A stretch of DNA of 64,000 nucleotides, taken from Leptodontidium sp. MPI-SDFR-AT-0119. Taxonomy: Eukaryota > Ascomycota > Leotiomycetes > Helotiales > Leptodontidiaceae. This document shows, piece after piece, positions 11,716-23,493 of the stretch. Location of the stretch: positions 744,001 through 808,000 of the forward strand of contig JAHLEZ010000004.1 of the NCBI GenBank assembly GCA_020726505.1, in the 5' to 3' direction. How positions within the stretch are numbered: the stretch's first letter is position 1; every line of letters begins with the position of its first letter. A program made the translations under genes and the position numbers. The notes below the pieces were generated by a model that saw only the letters and a program-made list of their open reading frames with translations, was not told the DNA's origin and did not search any database.

Positions 11716-13103
11716 CTAATTCGGAATTGAACTAGCTTTTAAGAGAAACTTCCAACATTGAGGGCAGTCAAATATTGTTTGTTTACTGGGCCGCAACAGT
11801 CGTCTCAATCGATAGCCTAGACCGCAAATAACTTCGAAGATTAGAATGAGCCGGCCGGGGGTCTTGTATTCGGTGAAGATGCTGTCGAGTCGATAGTAAG
11901 GGTCGTAGACAGGTAAACTCCCATCAAATGAGCATACGACGTCACAATCCAAGGATTCTATAGCGAGATAAGACGAGACGGAGGTGGCATCTTCATACCA
12001 CTTCAGGGCCGAAGTTGAAACAAACTTCTTGTCCACATGCACAAGATCAGCTGGTATGCAATACTTGATCTCAATATCGCCCCATATGTATCTATAGTTC
12101 TTCAACGCACCATGATACCAGTCGAGGAAATCTGCTCTCTCTGCTCTCATGTATCACCAAGCGGGAAACCTTTTGAATTTATGCTCGCAGATGTCCTTCC
12201 CTCTGAATGTTTGCCGCTTGCTGATTGCTAGAGTCTGACTTGAATCCAAATCCACTTCCAGAAATTTTATATCACGGAAATCCCCACCTTGCACGCCCCC
12301 TGAACAGGTCACTATTCTCAGTGATTTGAGACACTGTAGACTGGCGAAGTCCTTAAGTACTCTGTAGTATTCATCCTCCATCATTTGACGAGGTGAGAAA
12401 CACACGGCGATATTTGCAACACCTGAGAATCTAATAGTATTTCCCGCCAGGACTTTTTCAAGCAGCATATGATCATACAATGAAGTGTCCCAAAGAACAA
12501 AAAGTGTATCTCGCCTTTTATCGAGATATTGATTTAGCTTGTAAGTAGCACCGGCGCCTACGGCTGTTGCAGACCAAGCCAAGTATGGTTTATCGATGAT
12601 AGGTTTAGGTGAGTCCCAAGGAGTGAAAACGTTGATGTCGAGTTTTGAGTAATTCTTTTGAAAGATCTTTTCTGTCTCACTACAAGTGAGTCGATAATTG
12701 AGGATGTATTCGCGACCTGGGCTACAAGGCACCAGGTAGAAGCCTTCCCGATTGAAGGATCTTGTGTCGATGTTATTGTCTTGAGTTCCGTCGTTTCTCC
12801 CATCGTTATTTTGCATTTCTCTATATTTGAGAGACAGTACACGAGGCTCAGGGAGAGCAAAAGTCCACTACGCCATGCAGAATTAGCAATTGTGTCTTGG
12901 GTGTTGTGTAGACAATTTTTGGCAGAACCTCCAAGACAAGTCTGCGTCTCACGGAAGATAGCACATGAAGAGAGGTGGATATAACGCATAATTATTAACT
13001 GAAGCTCTGGTGGTAGCTTGGCAAACTTGTGGAACTTGTGCTCCTGCTTCGGGTCATGAATTTGGCCTCTGGTTAGAAGAAGATAGTCCGTCCGTTCCAT
13101 AAA
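11716..13103 (-). pseudogene. 2EXR-domain gene, probably inactivated
   Basis: Exon 1 (13103 down to about 12950) encodes FHKFAKLPPELQLII, the start of the 2EXR domain of unknown function found in many fungal proteins. Exon 2 (about 12865 down) supplies ALPEPRVLSLKYRE, the matching PRV motif, and LTCSETEKIFQKNY. A well-formed intron (12864-12950, GTGAG...TGCTAAT...GTAG) joins them but in the wrong phase: read as spliced, the frame stops at once, so an indel is likely in exon 1. Further on, an in-frame TGA (12154-12156) interrupts a frame that then stays open for another 144 codons to 11716 with family-like sequence. The TGA could arise from CGA or TGG by a single transition. Either lesion alone would truncate the protein. 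I call it a pseudogene; an assembly error at one site would not rescue it. Confidence 0.65.
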
Positions 13104-13112
13104 AGAATTCAA

Positions 13113-15318
13113 GTCGATACCTTCTATGTAGGTGGTGCTATCATGGTTTTGCTCTATATTGAACTGTCAACGAAGATGATTTAGTGACCAGTTGTTGGAA
13201 CATACCCTTGAGGACAATCTCTCGCAAATTGATGCCTGACATCTTCAATGCTCATCTGACAGTCCTCACTGAGTAAGTGGTATAATTCTGGATATTGGAA
13301 ATTTGTAGCTGAGTAATTTCATGCTGTGAATTTCAGAGGTCTTTGAATTGTGGTCCTTGAATGCCAGATATAATTTACGAAGGTCTGGGTGGTCATTACT
13401 TGCAGAATTAATTAAACTGTACTCTTCCTGATTATACCCCGACGCTAGTTTCCCTATTCTTTGCATAAATTGGTAAATGGAGCTAAATATCTCCAACCCT
13501 GAGATACCTGGGATTCATCGGCAAGGTATTGTTTGGGACCGATTCTTAAGCGAACACCCCCTACTTCAGTACGATTTACAAGGGGGCGCTAAAACATTCT
13601 ACATACTAGAAGCCATGCTGTTAAAAGTACTGCTAGTCATGGACTTTAATAATGAAACCTAATTCTCTTAGTTTTCAAATCAAAGCGATTCGCCATGTTG
13701 TAATTGCTGCAGAGATGAGGTCTGCATTGAATTCAAGGATGTTTTACTCGTTTAATCCCCCCCCCCCTACATTCCTCAGCTCTCAGATGCAGTTTCATCA
13801 CCAGAAATATAAATGTCTAACGAGATTCTAGAGTTCCAGTCACTGGCTATGTGCCGAACAAGGGACTTGATCTGTTTGTTATCCAAGTGAGCAATGATAT
13901 TCGCAACAGGACCTGTGAAGATGAAGGAAAGTCGGAGCTTCATCCGTATGTAAACTATGCACATAGAATAGAAGTCCTTCACCATCAGGCCTACAGTCCA
14001 AGCTGGAAAAACAAATTTGCAGCTGTTAAAATCACGAATCCATCGTTATCCCTTTGTAGCGAAAATATGTTCAACGCAATCCTCGTCTTTCTATGCCGTT
14101 GTTGAAACAAAGGCGATGTTTTTCTAAAGCTATAACAATCCATTGTCCGACAACAAGAATATTTGAGCATATTCCAGGCTAACAACATCTACCAAGGACA
14201 TTGTCTTGCTTGTGCCATGGACAAAGACAGTATTTCTACAAAACGAAGGTAAGAGCATTGAAAAGAATTGATATTGGACAGGGAAAGGTTCTGCGGGAAA
14301 CTGAGTCGCTGCCTTGTATTGCAAGGTAATCTGGGTCTCTCTGCGCTGGTAGAAAAATGTACTCAGAGAAACAGTGTCTTCAACGTTGGAACACGGCGTT
14401 CGACGCCGTCGTGGGGCTTGAAGTAAGTTGCAAAGGAAAATCCCACAGGAGCCTGTTTCAAATGTTGTTTCTTATTATGGTGACATTGCAGCTCTTCCAA
14501 TTGGTATCATCCTACCCACTTCCATCCCTTTCTATCGCAACTTTAAGTTGTCTACAGCACCTCCCTATCCAGTTTAGATTAACCCCAAACCTTAGACTCG
14601 AGTCTAAATCTGGAACACAGCATGACTTTGGGCTCAAGCTCAAAGGGGGACTTTCCCTCAATATGGAGTCGCAAGGCAGTTTTGAAGCGTTAGATATCAC
14701 CTTCAGAGTTGACGTCCTCGTCCAGCTGGATGGCCAACCTGAGTGGATAGTGAATTTCCACGACAGCTGTTCGGCTGCTAAAAATTTCTTCTTGGATGCA
14801 AAGAGACAGAGTGTGCCTGTAGGGTTATGGGGGTTGAAAATACACGGAGGTGAGAGGCTGTTCTTGTCTATTACATTGCTTTAACAGCAAGATATAGGAT
14901 ACAAAGAATAGTTTCATCGCTTCTAGCAAGAAAAATCAGAGGCACTTGAAGTTAGATGATTTTGGATCTCAGAATACCCTGGTACAGAGCTTGACATAAT
15001 CAATTGATCTTGTTCAACCTCAATGGAGACATTGATTGAACTTTGAGACACGAAATGCATCAAATTGCGTCGGCGTCGGTCTTCTCAACATCACAGAACC
15101 GATACCGTATTCACTACTGGAGCTGGTGCGACATGAATTAGTATCGACAAGTTCCACCGGTTGCGCGGCGACATTTTGTCTTCAGAAGGTGAACTACACA
15201 AGGCTACGCTAACAGCGAGGATAAAAGTTGCAAACGCATCAAATTTCTGTTCACAGCGCCAAGCGAATTCCAGATCATTCCCAGAAACATATTCCACGAC
15301 TTACACAAAGATACAGTC
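13113..15318. other. Low-information stretch with weak open frames
   Basis: No gene I can support. Minus-strand frames between 13776 and 14324 are AT-rich and broken; a plus-strand frame 14357-14884 (175 codons, hydrophobic near residue 35-55) has a start and a stop but no recognisable family. An 11-base C run lies at 13757-13767. The interval could contain further decayed F-box/2EXR-like genes, but this is a guess. Confidence 0.4.
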
Positions 15319-16312
15319 ATGGCTTCTCCTCGCTCGATTCCCGACTCAACCCCACCATTCTCTTCCGCTGCATCAACGATGGATGCTGAACAAAGCGCGC
15401 AGAAAGCTTCCTCTCCAGCCCTACACTCCTCACCCGCTGCGAGGAGCAAGAGTGGTACTCCAGTTCCCGAATCATCTCAACAGCGTGCGCAAGCTAGGAA
15501 GAAGAAGGTACCTAGTCTGAGGTATGTTCCAAAACGCGTGTGCTATTGGAGAATCCAAGCTAACATTGAACAGACGACCCCAAAGCGTAGTCACAGTCAC
15601 TGTTTGGCCCGAACACTCCAAAGAGGCTTTCATGATTCACAAAGACATAATCTGCCACCATTCTTTATTCTTCGCCAACGCCTTCAACGGCAATTTTCTC
15701 GAAGGCAAGACTCAGATGATGAACCTTTCCGACGTCGATTCGGATACCTTTGGCATTCTCGTGGAATGGTTTTACACCCAGAAGCTTGATATCGATCCAA
15801 AAGACTGCGACGGGAATGTTCTGTTCCTTGCAAAATTCTGGATGCTTGCACAGCGCTTCGTCATGCCCGGCTTACAGAACAACATCATGGATGGACTCCG
15901 GCCTTTGGTCGAGTGTACGGAGGGAGAAGGACTGAAAGTGATTTTGTACTAAGTGTACGAGTCTTCTAAAGCTCCAACCGTGTTGAAGAGACTCGCTGCC
16001 GATCGGATGGAATGGGCGACGAGTGCGAAAGGTCTGAATATCTGGATGTCAGGGGGACATTTGCCGGAGGGGTTGCTGATGGATATTTTGATGAGCCTAA
16101 AGAAGGACCATGTGCATGGCCTTGAGTCATCGATGAAGTTTGGAACGTTTGGGTCCGTTAGGGAGTATTACGTGGGTTTTGAAGAAAGGGCGGTCATTCT
16201 CAAGGAGGAGAAGTGGGTGCATCGTGGAGCTGTATGGATAAGACTCTCAGTGCATTGGGGATGTGTTACTGGGGAGGGGGGTTGTTTTTTGTCTCCTATT
16301 GTTTCCCTGTGA
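15319..16312 (+). pseudogene. BTB/POZ-domain gene interrupted by one in-frame TAA
   Basis: Exon 1 15319-15521 (Ser/Pro-rich N-terminus, no domain), intron 15522-15573, exon 2 from 15574. The BTB fold begins at once in exon 2: VVTVTVWP, FMIHKDIICHHSLFFANAF, a Leu-rich strand, FGILVEWFYTQKL, then LAKFWMLAQRFVMPGLQN. The frame meets TAA at 15950-15952 (193 residues) and, in the same frame, continues for 120 codons to 16312 with the C-terminal helical region seen in the paralogues (VYESSKAPTVLKRLAADRMEW). TAA could derive from CAA by one transition. So the gene either makes a shortened but complete-BTB protein or is a recent pseudogene; readthrough is possible but unsupported. Proteins of this type probably act as dimerising adaptors, perhaps for cullin-3 ligases, which is family inference. 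Confidence 0.75.
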
Positions 16313-17255
16313 AGCAATTGTACTTTGGAACGTCCAAAGAATGCCATACTCATCTAAACTACTTTCATTGACTTTAATGTTTTGACTGGTGATATGGTAA
16401 GCGAGAATATTTGGGCAGTCTTGACGACCCCGCCGTCTGCTCTCCATGGATGACCTGCAGAATGAGACTTCAAGCCGAAGCTGCGCCCTAAATCTCATGT
16501 GAGCATTAATGGGATTTTTTAGGCTCTCTAAACCATGTAATATTGCCAAATGATGCGTTTGGTTGGGATGATGAGCCATGCTGGGCAATCTGCTATCACC
16601 GGAAAATTTGTGGAATGCAACTCAATTGGAAGTACTCATGGTCTGACTTTCTGGGGCGGTTATTCACTTAAGAAGCTTAAATGGCGAAACGGTCTAAAGG
16701 TAAGAATTATTGATTTGCCATATCTTCAATCTTTTGTTGCGACATTGAAATTCACTACACCCCTTGAAAGTCAAGAGTCGTGAAAGCTTGGGCATCAGCT
16801 CCTCTGTCTTCCCGCCAGGAGCATATAAATCCCCACATTAAATCCACTAACGAAGCTAAATTGATATTTTTTTGACCATACCAAAAGTGAATTTGAGAGC
16901 TGCGCCGGATTACAAGAATGCGTGCTGCGAGATGAATGGAAAAGCTCGCTTAAAAATCTCGTGACCTTTCAACGCACCTACCCAAGCCTGCTCTCTGACC
17001 TGAACCTGAACTCTTCATCATTCTCGACGAAAGTTGCTAAGCATTTTGATTTTGATTTCAACTGTACAGCTCCCAGTCCGCCGTACCTACCTCCACAAAG
17101 TAGCAGCTTGCTTCCAGAACCCTAAGTCGCCCTCAACTCTGCGGTTTTGCCAAGCCCATTCGGAAACGCGCCTTCTACCTCCACTTCGAATCATCAAAGG
17201 CCATTCTCGCGATAATATTTGCCGCCTCGAACTCCAGAGCTATATTATCTCCATC
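16313..17255. other. Intergenic, nothing recognised
   Basis: 3' flank of the broken BTB gene and promoter of the next. Short open frames are shadows. Confidence 0.55.
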
Positions 17256-18253
17256 ATGTTTGGAATCACCGGCTCTTCGTACGCTGCTGCTGCCGCCACT
17301 CAAAGACCAAAGATGGACTTCACGTAAGTACCTCTTTCAGCCCTCATCGCTTCATCAATACCACCAATCATATACTAATATGCTATCGCAGCAAGCCATC
17401 TGCCCTCGTAACCGTCATCGTCGGTAAAGTTCCTCGCTCCAGAGAGTTTGCTGTCCATCACGAAGTCATCTCTTTTTACTCTCCTTTCTTCGCTGCGCTT
17501 TTCGCCCAGGGGTGCACCAGCATCGAGCTCGCCGACGTTGAAGTCGAAATCTTTGGCCTTCTGTCGCATTGGCTTTATACTCAGGAGGTCCGACTCGTGG
17601 ATCCAAATCCCACCAAGCAGTCAAAGAATGTTCTGGAGACCCACCTCCTCCCACTGGCCAAGCTCTGGAATCTGGCTCAGCGTTGCGACATGCCGGGCCT
17701 CCAAAACACGGTCATGAATCAGATTGTACCCATTCTTGATGTTATCGACATGGTAGATGTCACGGCATTTATCATGTATGTATACGGGGTCCAAAACACC
17801 AAAGATACCCCCATTCGAGCCCTTGCGCTTCATCACGCAAGCCAAAACCTCACCCCCGAGCTTCTTAAAACCATTAGAGAGTCTGCCCCCCGAGAACTTC
17901 TCTATGAGATCAGCTTGGGCTTTGCCAGACACAACGACGTCACTCACAATAGTGATCTCTACGAGGTCGTTAACCCGAACAAGTTTCACGTGGGAATCCC
18001 TGAAGTTGAGGATGAGCTCCTTGAGGAGGAATTGAACGAGTTGGATTGCAAGGATCCCATCGGTGAGGACGAAGATGAGGATGAGGATGTCCTGCAGGAG
18101 CACTTCCACGATGACGCGGACGAGATTGCGGAACAAGTTCTAGAGATGGCAGTTCCTTGCGACGGGGAGTTCCAGAAGGAGGACGGAGCGGACGTCGACC
18201 AGGATGAAGAGATGGTGGAGGATGAGTGTACTCTTGTTGACTTCTTCGACTAG
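17256..18253 (+). CDS. BTB/POZ-domain protein with acidic tail
   Basis: Two exons, 17256-17323 and 17392-18253; 309 residues. The 68-nt intron has a clear branch site (ATACTAATA) and sits, as in all the paralogues in this window, just before the first BTB strand. BTB region, residues about 25-150: ALVTVIVGK, FAVHHEVISFYSPFFAALF, IELADVEVEIFGLLSHWLYTQEV, LAKLWNLAQRCDMPGLQN. A helical middle (150-230) follows, then residues 232-309 are strongly Asp/Glu-rich (runs of GEDEDEDED type) and end in DFFD. There is no DNA-binding or Kelch domain. Likely an intracellular adaptor. The acidic tail resembles in composition the tail found in fragments at 41.45-42.1 kb. Confidence 0.85.
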
Positions 18254-19160
18254 AAGTTTCTTGAAGGGGGAGCTTTGGGGTTGGTGTCCGCGTTGGCAAT
18301 TCATTCAGGTTTTCCTGATGAGGTAGCTGAGGTTTGAGAGAGCTAGCTTCGACACCACATCTCTTTTTTGCCTTTGGTTTTTCTTACGTTTGTAGATATT
18401 TATGGGTGTCGCGGCTTGTGTGGGTCACGGTTTTTCGGCTCTTTCTGGGATTTGTTTACGAGAGGATATCTTACGCACAGAAGCATTGGCGGCTGCGTCA
18501 TAAAAGATTGGTGTGGTCGGATAGGAGGCCATAGCAGTTGATAATCTTTGCATCGTCAACGAAACATCATACCTCAATCCCCATTCCTGTGCATATGTGA
18601 TTGTGAGAGTTGGGGCTTTGATAGGCAGCAGCTACTTTGTTACCTCTGCGAAGAATGTGTACATCTAGCCCTTGATGAAACCAGGAAACCAACAAATTAC
18701 CTTGATATCCTATCTAATCCACAACCTACAGCTCCCAACACAGAGGATCTCCTGCCCGTGAGCAGAGTGAACAGAAGAATGTCAACTTGGTTCTTTTATG
18801 AAATTTAATTTCTATAAAGGAAATTCTTACTAGTCCACCAAACGACTCTCTTGCCTTCGCAATGTAGTGTCATCTCCTTTGAAATACCAGTCCTCAGTCC
18901 TGTTTAATCATTCCTGAAGAAGGCACGACAATGTCAAAATCACGTGAGGCAAGGAGCTCATGTTACTTCCATTTTGGCACCTCCGAGTCCGTCAAGTTCA
19001 CCCTTAGGGCCTAGACTACCTGATGGCAACTTGTTGAATCTTCATCCCCGCGTTTCTCCAGATTCAAGAACACAGACTAGCGCTCCGCCCACTAGTCACA
19101 GCTCTTTAAACGTCAATCTCATCTCAATCTCAACTCACGAACTCAGCTCACAGCATCAAC
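18254..19160. other. Intergenic, nothing recognised
   Basis: Includes the leader of the next BTB gene, rich in CTCA repeats near 19110-19150. No supported gene. Confidence 0.55.
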
Positions 19161-20060
19161 ATGCAAGAGCAAAGACCTCCAAGATCTCTCATCGTCAAAT
19201 TCAAGATACCTCACGGGTTTTCATTCGACAATCCTTCATCCCTTTCGACCACCGCTGCTGTAACCTCACCAGCTCCTCAACAATCAGCAGCGATCCAACC
19301 TTCAACTGAGTCTGAGCCGGTAGAGTCGGCAATGGCGAGCTCATCTGTTGCACAGGCAGCAGCCAAGAAGAAATTCAATATGCCCAGCATGCAGTATTGC
19401 TCCCTTTTCTGCGTCTCTCTAACTTGGATACATCTGACAACTTCTAGTGAGCCGCAGACCGTGGTCAAAATCGTCCTCATTCAGATCGAATTTCCAATCA
19501 CCAAGGTGTTCACCATCCACAAGAGCTTCGTCTGCCGCTATCCCCCGGTATTCAAGAAGATTTTCGAGGATCCCCTCAACGAAACTCACAGCTTGAGGCT
19601 CGGACGTTCCCAAATCGCAGCGTTCTCACACTTGGTGCATTGGCTTTACTATCAGACGATTCAAGGTGAAGATGGTACCACGTTAACATCACTGCAACTG
19701 TTCTGGCTGAGAAATCTTGCAGTCAGATTTGATATAATTTCACTGGAGAACATGGTGATTGATAAGCTTCATGAGTTTTTGGCTGGCGACAATTGGTCTG
19801 TCAATTACTATTCAATCTTGAAGAGCGCTTTCCATCCTGTGACTAACCACCCATGGCATGCCGCGAGAAAAATGTTGGTGGATGTACTAGCGGCAACTAG
19901 GGATATGGCAAAATTTGATGAATGCATCAGCGCTACGATCGGGACTGGGGTTCTACAGGAAGTTGTCCAAGCACTCAAGAAGTACCACCTCGAGGGACTG
20001 GAGCCAGGACTCAGACCAGCATCCGACTACCACGTTCCGGTTCCAGCAGCGAAGAAGTGA
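19161..20060 (+). CDS. BTB/POZ-domain protein
   Basis: Two exons, 19161-19393 and 19448-20060; 281 residues. The 54-nt intron is itself open in frame, so an unspliced 299-residue product is possible, but its position (immediately before PQTVVKIVLIQ) matches the intron of the other paralogues and the splice sites (GTATTG...TTCTAG) are acceptable. N-terminus of about 75 residues is Ser/Ala/Pro-rich. BTB: VFTIHKSFVCRYPPVFKKIF, LRLGRSQIAAFSHLVHWLYYQTI, LFWLRNLAVRFDIISLENMV. The C-terminal part is helical with no known motif. No lesions. Divergent from its neighbours: it lacks the GLQN motif, having SLEN instead. Confidence 0.82.
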   Translation: MQEQRPPRSLIVKFKIPHGFSFDNPSSLSTTAAVTSPAPQQSAAIQPSTESEPVESAMASSSVAQAAAKKKFNMPSMQYCSLFCVSLTWIHLTTSSEPQTVVKIVLIQIEFPITKVFTIHKSFVCRYPPVFKKIFEDPLNETHSLRLGRSQIAAFSHLVHWLYYQTIQGEDGTTLTSLQLFWLRNLAVRFDIISLENMVIDKLHEFLAGDNWSVNYYSILKSAFHPVTNHPWHAARKMLVDVLAATRDMAKFDECISATIGTGVLQEVVQALKKYHLEGLEPGLRPASDYHVPVPAAKK

Positions 20061-20462
20061 GGAAGGTAGCAATTGGTTAGGGATTTTGTTCTGTCTTAAG
20101 TGCTAGAGAGGGCGATCGTTGCGAAATTGAACTCGCGGTTTCATTTGAATTTGGGATTGAGAATGCTGGTGCTTCATGAAAATCGATGTAGCAGTAGTAG
20201 TGAGAAAGATAGAATACAATTCACATACGTACAAGGCATCTAGTTGAATTGAATCCATCAAACAAAAGCTGCTGAGCTGTTGACTTTATTACTGCTAGCT
20301 CCCACACCCTTTGAAACTGATTGAGAATCCCTTCAGCCCATAGAGAGTCAAGTCAATTCGAATGTTCGCCTTGATTCGACATTCTCTTTTAGTCTAGGCC
20401 AAGCTCTGACAAATTTTCTTCTAATCAACCTTCTCCTCAACAGAACAATAAAGTTTGCAAAG

Positions 20463-20850
20463 ATGGCCAATACTTCAACACAAAGGACAAGATTGGAGGG
20501 CGAAATCGAAGCTGCGGTAGGAGGAAAACCCGAGGCGTCAAACAAACTAGCTCCCATCACCCCTCCAGCTCGTCCAGCTACTCGCCAGAGCGTTCAGTGA
20601 GTTTCTTTTAACATGTCCGGGCGAAACAATAGATGGAATAATTAACTGATTTCTCGCAGCGGCCCACAACCAATCGTCACCATCATCGTGTCAAACACAG
20701 TCACCATTCAGCATCCACAGAAACTTCACCTGCCACTACCTATTTAACTTTCTTCGCTGCAGCCTTCAATGGTCCGGTAATCGAAGGTCAATCCCAATCA
20801 ATGGCACTCGGCGATATACTTCAAGAAATATACCACACAGATCCAAGAAA
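20463..20850 (+). pseudogene. BTB/POZ pseudogene, two frameshifts
   Basis: Exon 1 20463-20596 and a normal intron 20597-20659 lead into GPQPIVTIIV, the first BTB strand. That frame then stops at 20745-20747. The next motif (FSIHRNFTCHY) is in a second frame starting at 20707, and the following one (FFAAAFNGPVIEG) in a third frame from 20750. Three consecutive BTB segments in three frames mean two small indels. After about 20850 no further BTB sequence is seen, so the 3' part is lost or unrecognisable. Confidence 0.75.
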
Positions 20851-21308
20851 TGATATTCAGGCAAGTTCAAACTTGATTTTGATTTTGGTGTTATCTTATT
20901 GTATGATTTTCATGGATTTGACGGGGTTTCACTGTACCTACTATGCTTACTGTAATCCCCTGGATTATATACTGGACAAAGGAAGGCGTGGAAGGAATAA
21001 AGGAAATAATATGCCGAATGCCAAGACTACGAATCGGAGAATGATGTAGTGAGTGGTTCGATATTCTGGAGTCTCGTCAAGCCTTAGGATCTGGGTAGTA
21101 GGAAGAAGTAATGTTGTATTTTCTGGAAAAGAGAAGATAAGGAATAAGCACAGATATCAAAGTTCAGAGAGAAGTACTATTGATCTTTCGCATTAAAACC
21201 CCTATGTCAGCACTTTTTCTCTACCTATCTCTGTATTCGATTAAAAGCATTATTCCATGCCATGCCATTAAGCTCATCATCATCATCATCACCGTCTCTA
21301 TCCACGCT
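20851..21308. other. Intergenic, nothing recognised
   Basis: AT-rich; holds the 3' flank of the RING-CH gene on the minus strand, including a CATCAT run near 21275. Confidence 0.5.
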
Positions 21309-22776
21309 TCATTTCTTAACTCCTTTCTTCCCAACATAATCAAGGACCTTCCTCTTCCCGAAGTCCTGCGCCTTCCTCCACTTCACGTACAGCGAAACAA
21401 CATCCTTCAACACCACAAACAGACATCCGCCAACGACACTCCTCCCCCACTTCTGCCTCAACAGTCCACCACCAAGACGATCCATCCACTTCGCCGGCAC
21501 CGTCGCCTTGATAATCTCACCCATCGCAGAAGAAATAGCAGGGAAAGCCAGCGCGCCCATGACAGTGGTAGCGACATGTGCAGCCGAGACATCCTGATGC
21601 AACGCCCAGCGATTGAGCTGTCTAGGATTCTGGACCGCAACATCGCCGTTCTGCTCGCCTTCGTTGGCTGGGACGTCGACTTCCTCGTGAACCCATTCTA
21701 CGTCGAAGATGGCGCGGCCGTCGTCTTCGGCGGCTTGGTTCTCGATTTGCTCGGCTGTTTCGCCTTCGCGGGCACGGCGTTGGACGGCGCGGTCCCATTG
21801 CTTTTCTAGGTCTGAGAAGGCGTAGCTGTAGGCTGCGTTGTAGCCTTTTTTGATGAAGGGGATGGTGGCGAAGGTTAGGCCTGGGGTGGGGGGCCAGGTG
21901 AGGTTGAAGTGTGGGTGGGCTTTTTTGTTGAGTAGGAAGTACTGTGGGAATCAGCAAGATTCTGGATGTAGATTAGGGGGTACTCACGAATGGAAGGAGG
22001 ATTGCAGAGGCCTGGTCTGCGAGATTGGTTCGGAGAAAAATGAGAGAGGGCCCGATGAGAGGTAGAGAGAGTAGCAGGCTATAGTTCTCCGCCCAGAGAG
22101 TCGTTGGGAAGAATGGATCTAGAGCATGTAATGCCCCTGCCATCTTTCCCTTGAACGACTCGGGGTTGATCCTCCCCAATGTAATGCGACCACCTAGAAG
22201 GGCGCTCGCCTCGTCGGTGCCAAATACCAAACACGTTGTATTCAAACCATACACCAGTAATCCTGAATACAGGCAGCCTACAAATCCGCTCACAGCTGTA
22301 GGAAACAGCAGGCTCTTCACAGTGTGTTGTATCGTTCCATAGAGCTCTACTAGGGGAGCCCTTGGTCGCTGGATGTTGAAATCCGTCTTGCATTGTGGAC
22401 AAACGATCGTAGAGCTTGGGACGAGATCTCCAGACTTGGGAGATTCTTGGTCGGCAATCCATTCCAGCAGGCAGGATTCATGTGCTGTCAGAGAACAGGG
22501 ACATGGTTTGCGCCATTCTGAGTCTTCGGGTCGGTCGTCCGTATCGTCTTGTTGGCAGATCCAGCATCTTCGTGATTCCGTGGGCTCGGGCAAGCTTTTG
22601 GAGGCTTCAATCGCTGACGGCTCTGCAGCATATCGTTGTGGGTTGTTGAGAAGGATCGATTGGGAGTTAGAGGTATTCTGCTCTTTCGTGGAGGCTTCTG
22701 GGGGTGTGGAAGAGCTTGCTTGTTCTGTTGGGTAAGAGCGCCTTCGTGGGGCTTGGGATGGAGGTTGTGAGGCCAT
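21309..22776 (-). CDS. RING-CH (MARCH-type) membrane E3 ubiquitin ligase
   Basis: Two exons, 22776-21988 and 21941-21309, 46-nt intron; 473 residues. A disordered N-terminus (1-68, Ser/Pro/Gln) is followed by a complete C4HC3 RING-CH finger: Cys71, Cys74, Cys92, Cys94, His99, Cys102, Cys126, Cys129, with the Trp four residues after Cys102. Downstream are hydrophobic segments around 155-180, 235-260 (across the intron) and 405-450, so it is probably anchored in the ER, Golgi or vacuolar membrane. The finger binds an E2 and passes ubiquitin to membrane-protein targets. The last 20 residues are Lys-rich. Head-to-head with the GT31-like gene, sharing a 717-bp upstream region. No lesions. Confidence 0.88.
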
Positions 22777-23493
22777 TTTGATGGTCGGAGATATTGGCGG
22801 AGTAGGTGGAAGTCTGCGGATGCTATTGCATGCTCGTATTTCGTGGAGTTATAGTTTGTTTGTTGGGTATCTGTTATCTTTGTTGTTTGTCGACTTCTGA
22901 AGGTAGGTGACGTTGTGAAGCTCAAGCTGCCGAGGCGGCTGGGGAAATGCACCAAAGCGGATCCTTGTTGCAATGCCAAGCTCAGCCTCGTTCAGCCTCA
23001 TGGCATTTATTTGGGGCTGATGAGGTTTATTTTAATACATTTCTTTGAGAGACGCTGTACATTTGCAAATTGATTCTTTGCCGATAAGATTAAATACGCC
23101 CTCTGTTTTTTTCAGGAATGAAATGATTTACCGAACCATTGTTCTGTCTTTTTCTTTATCCGTAGCCTTATCCACCCCCCACCATCTCGCCTCGTCCCCC
23201 CACTTGACAATGACAACACTCCATTGTTGATTCAAGATCAGAACCTCAGCCATTCTAATGTCACAAACCACAGACGCGACATGGAACTCAAATATTGAAA
23301 TGATACCAAGGTAGAGGGGATGCTGCTCTTCTATCAAGACCCGGTTGTGGTTCTTTCCCGTCCCAATGCCGCGTAGGTTCCCTTTTCACTCCTCCATCAA
23401 TTCCTACCTCTGCTCCTTCCTACCTCCTCACAACCTCATTTCTTCTTCTCCCCTTCTCCTTCGCACAACATCTCCGACTTCATGTAGCCCACC
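22777..23493. promoter_or_regulatory. Divergent promoter region
   Basis: Shared upstream region of the RING-CH gene (-) and the glycosyltransferase gene (+). Pyrimidine-rich stretches (about 23360-23470) precede the plus start, as is common in fungal promoters. No specific site identified. Confidence 0.5.

Noticed and set aside
12154..12180. Mini-intron removing the TGA in the 2EXR gene
   Set aside because: The only GT...AG pairs that would remove the stop are 17-27 nt, too short for a fungal spliceosomal intron.
14357..14884. 175-codon plus frame
   Set aside because: Has start and stop but no family, no splice signals and a weak context; noted only inside the 13.1-15.3 kb stretch.
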